Of a stretch of DNA of 5,882 bases, positions 1 through 5,882 are shown piece by piece. Both the position numbers and the translations under genes were made by a program. The stretch is from contig DETO01000111.1 of assembly GCA_002362135.1 (NCBI GenBank), forward strand, positions 1-5,882. Direction: 5' to 3'. Source of the stretch: Ruminococcus sp. UBA3286. Lineage in GTDB: Bacteria > Bacillota > Clostridia > Oscillospirales > Ruminococcaceae. Each line of letters opens with the position of its first letter. Positions within the stretch are counted from its first letter, which is position 1. A model generated the notes under the pieces. It had not been told where the DNA came from, made no database searches, and saw only the letters and a list, made by a program, of their open reading frames with translations.

Positions 1-61
1 CATTTATTATATGTATCATTTGCCGAAAAAAGAAATCGAATTTTATTAAAATAATTAATGC

Positions 62-90
62 TTGCATAAATCGAAAATTTGTGTTATAAT
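62..90 (+). promoter_or_regulatory. Probable sigma-A type promoter with extended -10
   Basis: A perfect TATAAT lies at 85-90 and is preceded by TG at 82-83, which gives the extended -10 form TGnTATAAT. A weak -35 (TTGCAT, 62-67, matching only the TTG of the consensus) sits at the ideal 17-base spacing. The A/T-rich stretch at about 25-60 could act as an UP element. Transcription would be expected to start near 97-98, leaving a leader of about 37 bases before the first gene. It is the only convincing promoter in the window and probably drives all four genes. This is a consensus match only; no start site has been measured. Confidence 0.75.
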
Positions 91-134
91 TTTCTGGAGT
101 AACGATTTATTATATATTAAGAAAGGATCAGAAA

Positions 135-2114
135 ATGGCAAAGAAAAAGGATTACGGCAACGAAAGCATTACAATGCTGAAAGGCGCGGATAAAGTTCGA
201 AAACGTCCTGCTGTCATATTCGGCTCTGACGGACTCGACGGCTGCGAACATTCCATATTCGAGGTCATCTCGAATTCCATAGACGAAGCGAGGGCAGGAT
301 TCGGCAATAAAATAATTATCACATATTACAGAAATAATGATATAGAAGTCGAGGATTTCGGGCGCGGCTGTCCCGTGGATTTCAACAATACCGAGCAGCG
401 CTATAACTGGGAACTTGTTTACTGCGAGTTGTATGCAGGCGGAAAATACGATGCAGGCGCGGATTCCTATGAATATTCTCTTGGACTGAACGGTCTGGGA
501 CTTTGCGCGACTCAGTTCGCTTCAGAATACATGGACGTTGAAGTTATCCGCGACGGCTTTAAATATGAACTCCATTTCGAAAAAGGAAATAACATCGGAG
601 GTCTGAAAAAAACACCCTGCAAAAAAAAGCAGACAGGTACAAAAACTCGCTGGAGACCTGATCTTGATGTTTTTACCGATATCAACGTATCGGAGGAGTT
701 TTTCTTCGATATTCTAAAGCGTCAGGCAGTTGTCAACCCTAATATCCTCTTTCTTTTCAGATCGGAAAATGAAGCAGGCGGATTCAGCGAGACCGAATTT
801 ATCTACGAAAACGGCATAACCGATTACGCATCAGAGATCGCAGGTGAGAACGCTCTTACCTCCGTTCAGCACTGGACTGCCGAAAAAAAGGGAAAAGACC
901 GTGAGGATAAGCCTGAATATAAAGTTAAATTAGACGTTGCGCTGACTTTTTCAAACAAAGTCAAGCTTACCGAATATTATCACAATTCCAGCTATCTTGA
1001 ACATGGCGGCTCGCCGGAAGACGCTGTAAAGCGGGCATTCACGGCGCAGATAGACAGCTACATCAAATCCGTGAACGGATATCAGAAAAATGAAAGCAAG
1101 ATCAAATACGAGGACGTCGAAGAATGTCTTGTGCTGATTTCGTCATCATTTTCAACCCAGACGTCTTATGAGAATCAGACGAAAAAGGCTATCACCAATA
1201 AATTTATACGCGAAGCAATGACGGAATTCCTGCGCCATCAGCTTGAAGTTTATTTTATTGAAAATCCCGACGAGGCGAAGAAAATTTCCGAGCAGGTACT
1301 GCTTAATAAGCGCAGCCGTGAAAATGCCGAAAAAACGCGTCTGAATATGAAAAAAAAGCTTTCGGGTACTATCGATCTTGCAAACAGCGTAGAAAAATTC
1401 GTGGACTGCCGAACCAAAGACGTTACGCGCCGCGAAATCTATATTGTGGAGGGCGATTCTGCTCTCGGTTCGGTAAAACTTGCCAGAAACGCCGAATTTC
1501 AGGCAGTTATCCCCGTTCGAGGAAAAATCCTGAATTGTCTGAAAGCTGAATACACAAAAATTTTCAAAAGCGACATCATTACCGATCTTATTAAAGTTCT
1601 CGGCTGCGGAGTGGAAGTTACCACGAAGGCGAATAAGGAACTTTCCACCTTTGACATAAATAATTTCCGCTGGAATAAGATCGTAATATGTACCGATGCG
1701 GACGTTGACGGCTTCCAGATACGCACTCTTATTCTGACCATGCTTTACCGACTTACGCCTACTCTTATCGAGCAGGGTTATGTGTATATCGCGGAATCTC
1801 CCCTTTTCGAGATCACCACGAAAGACAAGACTTATTTCGCATACACGGAGCATGAAAAACAGCGTATTCTTGAGCAGATCGGCGATAAAAAGCACACTTT
1901 GCAGCGTTCTAAAGGTCTTGGCGAAAACGAACCTGATATGATGAACCTTACGACTATGAATCCCGATACGCGCCGTCTTATCAAAGTGACTGCCGACGAT
2001 ATTCTTGAATCTGCCGAAGTTTTCGAAATGCTGCTCGGCGATGATCTTCAGGGACGCAAGGATTATATTTCCAAATACGGCGCTGATTATCTCGAACTTG
2101 CAGATATAAGCTGA
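135..2114 (+). CDS. parE: Type II DNA topoisomerase B subunit, GyrB/ParE family (topoisomerase IV-like)
   Basis: This is the ATPase and Toprim subunit of a type II topoisomerase. It would pair with the A subunit encoded at 3598-5838 to pass one DNA duplex through another using ATP. At 659 residues it matches the short Gram-positive GyrB/ParE length. The GHKL ATPase domain (about 10-220) has catalytic Glu43, Mg-binding Asn47 (SNSIDEA), Asp74 before GRG (adenine contact) and a glycine loop at 116-122. The transducer domain (about 220-400) carries the QTK loop, with Lys350. The Toprim domain has EGDSALGS with Glu439 and the metal triad Asp521, Asp523 and Asp525 (TDADVDG). The C-terminal tail motif is QRSKGLGEN (590-598). 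Departures from E. coli GyrB are Glu113 for Lys110, Asn119 for His116, and Leu444 for Gly429. The start is supported by AGAAAGGA at 120-127, seven bases upstream. The family assignment is secure. Topoisomerase IV rather than gyrase is inferred from the partner, and the symbol is used in that sense. Confidence 0.93.
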   Translation: MAKKKDYGNESITMLKGADKVRKRPAVIFGSDGLDGCEHSIFEVISNSIDEARAGFGNKIIITYYRNNDIEVEDFGRGCPVDFNNTEQRYNWELVYCELYAGGKYDAGADSYEYSLGLNGLGLCATQFASEYMDVEVIRDGFKYELHFEKGNNIGGLKKTPCKKKQTGTKTRWRPDLDVFTDINVSEEFFFDILKRQAVVNPNILFLFRSENEAGGFSETEFIYENGITDYASEIAGENALTSVQHWTAEKKGKDREDKPEYKVKLDVALTFSNKVKLTEYYHNSSYLEHGGSPEDAVKRAFTAQIDSYIKSVNGYQKNESKIKYEDVEECLVLISSSFSTQTSYENQTKKAITNKFIREAMTEFLRHQLEVYFIENPDEAKKISEQVLLNKRSRENAEKTRLNMKKKLSGTIDLANSVEKFVDCRTKDVTRREIYIVEGDSALGSVKLARNAEFQAVIPVRGKILNCLKAEYTKIFKSDIITDLIKVLGCGVEVTTKANKELSTFDINNFRWNKIVICTDADVDGFQIRTLILTMLYRLTPTLIEQGYVYIAESPLFEITTKDKTYFAYTEHEKQRILEQIGDKKHTLQRSKGLGENEPDMMNLTTMNPDTRRLIKVTADDILESAEVFEMLLGDDLQGRKDYISKYGADYLELADIS

Positions 2115-2116
2115 GG
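2113..2116 (+). promoter_or_regulatory. Ribosome binding site (GAGG) that decides the start of the membrane protein gene
   Basis: GAGG overlaps the stop codon (TGA, 2112-2114) of the upstream topoisomerase gene. It is only 2 bases from the ATG at 2119 but 8 bases from the in-frame ATG at 2125, so 2125 is the better start. The overlap with the upstream stop suggests translational coupling. Confidence 0.6.
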
Positions 2117-2124
2117 CGATGATT

Positions 2125-3246
2125 ATGAATAGAAACTTTTTGAGTGGCGCATTATCATTACTGATCATTTTTGCTTATCCGATCGGAATGACAATGCTGA
2201 ATATAGCAAATTTTTTCAGAAAAAATAAAGCCCCGGAAATCATATTTGATTTTTTCGGCGTTTATCCCGGAATGCTTATGGCAATTGCGGCTTTTGAGTT
2301 AAGCTCGGGTATCGAAGGCATATCGTCTTATGATTACGATGTAGCTTTAATACCCGGTCAACTTCATACACCGCTTCATAGCGAATATGCATGGATAATA
2401 TGGACAGCGATCGTTCTCGGCATTGTCGGACTTCTTATTCTCGGAATTTTCAAGCCCGAAAAAATGCCGCCGTTAATATCGGCATTTTCGATCGCATCTG
2501 TAATCCTCGGCTTGATCGCAGGAATTTTCCTATACATCCAGCTTTACTATAACTGTACCGACTTGTGCTATCTTTTATGCCTGCTTTACCTTGTAAATGT
2601 GATCATGATCGCGGTAAGGCGAATACGATCACACATTATAGAACACGTCTGTATTGCAAACGAACGCGAGACGGCATACAGAACTAAATTCGGCGCTTGG
2701 CTCGGAAAGATCATGTCTAAAGTTTCGACAATGACTCTGTTCAGCTTTATGATGATCTTCCCTATTGCCGCTGTTCTTGAAATTCTGTCTTTGATTTTCG
2801 GTCAGGGTGCGGACGGATTCATAAAAGCGTTCACAATGACTGCCGACTGGACTTTTTCAACTCAAATACCGCCTCCGCCGCTCGAATATGATGGTCATTA
2901 TCTCTGTACCGTTGCGGCAGGCGGTCATAAAAAAATAGTGAAGCCAATTCGTTTTGGAACTCGCCTAAATCATAAAATAATTGTCAACAGGCAGCTGCTT
3001 GCGGCGAATGCATTTGAAGATCTGATCATGGAGAAGCTTCCGCGATTCCATAAAGCAGTGCGCGGATTCTACGACAAATACGGCTATCCCCTTTCACGCC
3101 ATATCACAACGCCTTTCCGCGCCGATATTGTGTATCTCTTGATGAAGCCACTCGAATATATATTCGTTTTTGTACTCTACCTGTTCGACAATCAGCCTGA
3201 AAATCGCATTGCTATTCAGTATTCCGATTATAAAAAGAGAAGTTAA
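2125..3246 (+). CDS. Polytopic membrane protein of unknown function (probable DUF6688 family)
   Basis: I do not know a function for this protein. From ATG 2125 it is 373 residues; an in-frame ATG at 2119 would add two residues but is badly spaced from the ribosome binding site. There are about six hydrophobic segments, at roughly 6-28, 43-60, 89-109, 117-140, 147-164 and 203-225, with basic residues (RRIR) after the fifth. The C-terminal part (about 235-373) is more polar: a run of four prolines at 249-252, then DGHYLCTVAAGGHKK from 256, a segment with IIVNRQL and ANAFEDLI, then KYGYPLSRHI (318-327), another hydrophobic stretch at about 335-354 and PENRIAIQY near the end. From memory this C-terminal pattern belongs to the Pfam family DUF6688 of Firmicutes; I could not verify that. 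The gene lies 10 bases after the topoisomerase B subunit gene and 27 before the cupin gene, all on one strand. No signal peptidase site, catalytic triad or transporter motif is evident. Confidence 0.85.
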   Translation: MNRNFLSGALSLLIIFAYPIGMTMLNIANFFRKNKAPEIIFDFFGVYPGMLMAIAAFELSSGIEGISSYDYDVALIPGQLHTPLHSEYAWIIWTAIVLGIVGLLILGIFKPEKMPPLISAFSIASVILGLIAGIFLYIQLYYNCTDLCYLLCLLYLVNVIMIAVRRIRSHIIEHVCIANERETAYRTKFGAWLGKIMSKVSTMTLFSFMMIFPIAAVLEILSLIFGQGADGFIKAFTMTADWTFSTQIPPPPLEYDGHYLCTVAAGGHKKIVKPIRFGTRLNHKIIVNRQLLAANAFEDLIMEKLPRFHKAVRGFYDKYGYPLSRHITTPFRADIVYLLMKPLEYIFVFVLYLFDNQPENRIAIQYSDYKKRS

Positions 3247-3273
3247 TAAATACTTTTGAAAGGAAATTTTTAA

Positions 3274-3585
3274 ATGAAGGACAAATTTATCACTCCACCA
3301 AATCATATTAATTTCGAAGCAAAGAAATTATTTGATTCGATGGGAGAAATAATTGACGGCTCAATTGCATATTTGAGTCCAAACGGCGGAGGACCGATTG
3401 AAAAACATATGCATTCACATGATCATTTGTTTATCGTTACAAAAGGCGAAGCTAAAATCATACTTGATAATGAAGAGATTATTGTGAAAAAAGATGAATC
3501 ATTTCTTGTAAAGGGTGAAATTCCTCATTCAGTGTGGAACAATATCGACGAAGAAACTGTGATGATTGGAATTTCCATAAAATAA
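3274..3585 (+). CDS. Small single-domain cupin protein
   Basis: This 103-residue protein has one conserved beta-barrel (cupin_2-like) domain filling nearly all of it. The first cupin motif is at 40-58 (HMHSHDHLFIVTKG), with His45 and His47 as likely metal ligands. The second is at about 81-89, with Pro84, His85 and Asn89 (GEIPHSVWN). The Glu that normally completes the first motif is replaced by His51, so a metal site would be made of four His. Such proteins bind a divalent metal and may be small enzymes, sugar- or ligand-binding proteins or sensors; nothing here identifies the substrate. There is no DNA-binding domain or signal peptide, so it should be cytoplasmic. The start follows AAAGGA (3259-3264) by 9 bases. 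Its GC is 33% by hand count, clearly below its neighbours, and it has no Arg, Cys or Gln, which suggests separate origin and insertion into the cluster. Confidence 0.9.
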   Translation: MKDKFITPPNHINFEAKKLFDSMGEIIDGSIAYLSPNGGGPIEKHMHSHDHLFIVTKGEAKIILDNEEIIVKKDESFLVKGEIPHSVWNNIDEETVMIGISIK

Positions 3586-3589
3586 GGAG
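3584..3589 (+). promoter_or_regulatory. Ribosome binding site (AAGGAG) overlapping the cupin stop codon
   Basis: A strong AAGGAG shares its first two bases with the TAA stop (3583-3585) of the cupin gene and sits 8 bases before the ATG at 3598. This fixes the start of the A subunit gene and makes translational coupling with the cupin likely. Confidence 0.75.
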
Positions 3590-3597
3590 TATAATTA

Positions 3598-5838
3598 ATG
3601 CCAAGAAAAAAAGAAAATTCAAAAAAAACTGCCGTGTTCAAGCACGAAGCATACATTGAGGGTTCAGGAAGCGTTGTTGATGAAAAAATAACCGACACCC
3701 TGAAAAAGAATTATATGCCATACGCCATGAGCGTAATTATTTCCCGTGCGCTTCCCGAAATCGACGGATTCAAACCGTCCCACAGAAAACTTTTATACAT
3801 GATGTATAAAAGCGGTTTGCTCAATCCTGATAAAGAACGCTCAAAATCGGCAAACGTTGTGGGCGCTACAATGAAGCTGAATCCCCACGGCGATCAGTCG
3901 ATCTATGAGACAATGGTCAGACTTACACGCGGAAATGAGGCTCTTCTTCACCCTTATATAGATTCGAAGGGTTCGTTCGGAAAGCAGTATTCCAGCAATA
4001 TGAGAGCCGCCGCTTCGCGATATACCGAAGTAAAACTCGAAAAGATATGTGCGGAACTTTTCCGCGATATCGATAAGGATACCGTTGATTTCGTCCCGAA
4101 CTACGATAATACTATGCAGGAACCTACGCTGCTGCCGGCGACATTTCCCACGGTTCTTGTAAATTCCAATACGGGAATCGCCGTTTCTATGGCGAGCAAC
4201 GTCTGCCCCTTTAATTTACAGGAGATTTGCGAAACAACGATCGCGCTTATGAAAAATCCCCAGCATGATATACTCAGTACGCTGAAAGGCCCTGATTTTC
4301 CGGGCGGAGGATTTCTCCTCTACGATGAAGCCGAACTTAACAAGGTGTACGAAACCGGCAGAGGAAGCATAAAGCTGCGCAGCAAGTATAATTATGATAA
4401 AGCTTCAAACTGCCTCGAAATAACGGAAATCCCCTACTCTACTTCAATTGAAGCCATTATCGGTAAAATCGTCGATCTTGTTAAGGCAGGCAAACTGCGC
4501 GAAGTTTCTTATGTTCGAGACGAAACTGATATTGACGGCTTGAAGATCGCGATTGATCTGAAGCGCGGCGTCGATCCCGATAAGCTTATGCAGAAGCTTT
4601 ACAGGCTTACTCCGCTTCAGGATAGTTATCCATGCAATTTCAATATTCTGATAGCAGGAACTCCGAAAGTTATGGGCGTGCGCGAAATACTGACTGAATG
4701 GACGGCTTTCCGTGAGGAATGCGTAAAACGCCGCACATATTTCGATATGCAAAAGAAAAAAGAAAAGCTTCATCTTCTTGAAGCTCTTGCGAAAATCCTG
4801 CTGGATATTGATAAGGCGATCAGAATAATACGCGAGACCGAGCGCGAGGACGATGTTGTGCCGAATCTCATGATCGGATTCGGAATAGACGAAATTCAAG
4901 CGGAATATGTTGCGGAGATCAAACTTAGAAATATCAACAGACAGTATATTCTCCGCCGAGTTGAAGACATAGAACAGCTGAAAAAAGACATAGCTGAAAT
5001 GGACGAAATCCTCAAAGATAAAAATAAGATACGCAAAATTATAATCAAAGAACTGAAAGACGTAATTAAAAATTACGCTATTCCCAGAAAAACCATGTTC
5101 TACTATCAGTCGGATGTGGAAATTGAAGAGGATATAGACGATACGCCTGATTATCCCGTAAATCTTTTCATTTCAGACAGCGGATATTTCAAGAAAATTA
5201 CGCCGCAGTCGCTTCGTATGAGCAGCGAACAGAAGCTTAAAGAAGGCGATTATATAAGTCAGACATTTGAATCCACAAACAAGTCGGATCTCGTATTTTT
5301 TACTGATAAGGCACAGGCATACAAATCGAAGGCAAGTGCATTTGATGACAGCAAAGCAAGCGTAATGGGCGATTATATCCCGGCAAAACTCAGCTTTGAC
5401 GATAGCGAAAGCCTTATGACTCTTGTTCCTACAATTGACTACAGCGGTCATATGATATTCTTTTTTGAGAATGGTAAGGCTGCCAAAGTTCCTATGAAAT
5501 CATATGAAACGAAAACCAACCGCAAAAAGCTTACAAAGGCATTTTCGGATAAATCTCCATTGATAGCGGCAATTTTCGTGAATGAAGATTCCGACATACT
5601 TTTGCGTACCACAAGCGGTCATGCCCTTGTATTCAATTCGGCGATGATATTGCCCAAAACAACGCGTGATTCGCAGGGCGTTCAGGTAATTAATCTGCGC
5701 AAAAATGCGTTACTTTCTTCAGCAGAGATCATACAGCCGGAAAATGCGGCAGATTTTGAAAAATACCGCGCCAAAACTGTTCCGGCTGCCGGAAAACCTG
5801 CAAAGGAACTTGGAGATTCAAATCAGTTAAGTTTCTGA
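3598..5838 (+). CDS. parC: Type II DNA topoisomerase A subunit, GyrA/ParC family (topoisomerase IV-like)
   Basis: This is the DNA cleavage and religation subunit, partner of the B subunit at 135-2114. At 746 residues it is shorter than E. coli GyrA (875) and close to ParC (752). A basic N-terminal extension (about 1-30) precedes the winged-helix domain, which has YAMSVIISRALPEIDGFKP at about 42-60. The active-site pair is Arg141-Tyr142 (ASRYTE), and the DNA-bending Ile is kept as Ile194 (GIAVSM). The region matching the quinolone-resistance segment reads HGDQSIYE, with Gln100 at the GyrA Ser83 place and Glu104 at Asp87. A tower domain and coiled-coil arms follow (about 220-500; charged helices at about 380-500). 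The C-terminal pinwheel (about 520-700) shows about four blade-like repeats, each with a [F/L][I/V/F]xx[S/D/N]xG-type strand pair. No GyrA box (QRRGGKG) is present; at its place is QKLKEGD (545-551). This favours topoisomerase IV-like activity over supercoiling. The last ~44 residues are a low-complexity tail. Confidence 0.93.
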   Translation: MPRKKENSKKTAVFKHEAYIEGSGSVVDEKITDTLKKNYMPYAMSVIISRALPEIDGFKPSHRKLLYMMYKSGLLNPDKERSKSANVVGATMKLNPHGDQSIYETMVRLTRGNEALLHPYIDSKGSFGKQYSSNMRAAASRYTEVKLEKICAELFRDIDKDTVDFVPNYDNTMQEPTLLPATFPTVLVNSNTGIAVSMASNVCPFNLQEICETTIALMKNPQHDILSTLKGPDFPGGGFLLYDEAELNKVYETGRGSIKLRSKYNYDKASNCLEITEIPYSTSIEAIIGKIVDLVKAGKLREVSYVRDETDIDGLKIAIDLKRGVDPDKLMQKLYRLTPLQDSYPCNFNILIAGTPKVMGVREILTEWTAFREECVKRRTYFDMQKKKEKLHLLEALAKILLDIDKAIRIIRETEREDDVVPNLMIGFGIDEIQAEYVAEIKLRNINRQYILRRVEDIEQLKKDIAEMDEILKDKNKIRKIIIKELKDVIKNYAIPRKTMFYYQSDVEIEEDIDDTPDYPVNLFISDSGYFKKITPQSLRMSSEQKLKEGDYISQTFESTNKSDLVFFTDKAQAYKSKASAFDDSKASVMGDYIPAKLSFDDSESLMTLVPTIDYSGHMIFFFENGKAAKVPMKSYETKTNRKKLTKAFSDKSPLIAAIFVNEDSDILLRTTSGHALVFNSAMILPKTTRDSQGVQVINLRKNALLSSAEIIQPENAADFEKYRAKTVPAAGKPAKELGDSNQLSF

Positions 5839-5882
5839 GAACTTGTGTTCATAGGCTATTATACTAATCTTCAATCAACCTA

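Noticed and set aside
2..115. Direct repeat ATTTATTATAT at 2-12 and 105-115 flanking the promoter
   Set aside because: Eleven bases of pure A/T in an AT-rich leader are expected by chance; no inverted symmetry or operator-like spacing supports a regulator site.
1152..2168. Long open frame of 338 codons on the - strand
   Set aside because: It lies almost wholly antisense to the Toprim part of the B subunit gene, its product resembles no family I know, and the + strand frame has clear motifs throughout. It is a shadow of coding bias.
3209..3234. Possible internal promoter before the cupin gene (TTGCTA ... TATAAA)
   Set aside because: The spacing is only 14 bases and the -35 is poor; the stretch is also coding for the end of the membrane protein.
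4444..4899. Open frame of 151 codons on the - strand
   Set aside because: Antisense to the A subunit gene, with no ribosome binding site logic or recognisable domain; the + strand gene is certain here.
5839..5850. Short inverted repeat GAAC-TTGT-GTTC after the last gene, as a terminator
   Set aside because: The stem is only 4 base pairs and no T-run follows, so it does not look like an intrinsic terminator. Termination, if any, lies beyond the window.

Overview
The window holds one four-gene cluster, all on the + strand, in DNA of moderate GC (mid-40s % in the hand-counted stretches of the two topoisomerase genes). The organism is most likely a Clostridia-class Firmicute, of the Ruminococcaceae/Oscillospiraceae or Lachnospiraceae type. 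The reasons are strong AGGA/GGAG-type ribosome binding sites, a sigma-A-like extended -10 promoter, and two type II topoisomerase subunits of a divergent branch that I recall from gut clostridia, with wording such as YLEHGGSPEDAVK in the B subunit and NPHGD.SIYETMVRLTRGNEALLHP in the A subunit. The taxonomic call is inference from recall, not a search.

Layout: 1-134 is an AT-rich leader with a convincing promoter (62-90). 135-2114 encodes a GyrB/ParE-type ATPase and Toprim subunit. 2125-3246 encodes a polytopic membrane protein of unknown function, probably the DUF6688 family. 3274-3585 encodes a small single-domain cupin. 3598-5838 encodes the GyrA/ParC-type DNA cleavage subunit. Bases 5839-5882 hold no recognisable feature. 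Intergenic gaps are 10, 27 and 12 bases, each gene has its own ribosome binding site, and no hairpin terminator is visible between genes, so the four are probably transcribed together from the promoter upstream of the first.

The first and last genes should form an A2B2 type II topoisomerase. The A subunit has no GyrA box and a reduced C-terminal beta-pinwheel, which fits a topoisomerase IV-like (decatenating or relaxing) role better than a supercoiling gyrase. Both subunits differ from canonical enzymes at well-known sites. The A subunit has Gln where the quinolone-contacting Ser83 (E. coli GyrA) sits. The B subunit has Glu and Asn at the places of Lys110 and His116 in the ATPase pocket, and Leu inside the usual EGDSAGGS Toprim motif. 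The two genes between the subunits have no obvious link to DNA topology. The cupin is much more AT-rich (33% GC by hand count) and has no Arg, Cys or Gln, which suggests a later insertion. I see no mobile element, RNA gene or CRISPR array. Apart from the split arrangement and the divergent residues, the region looks like ordinary chromosomal housekeeping.
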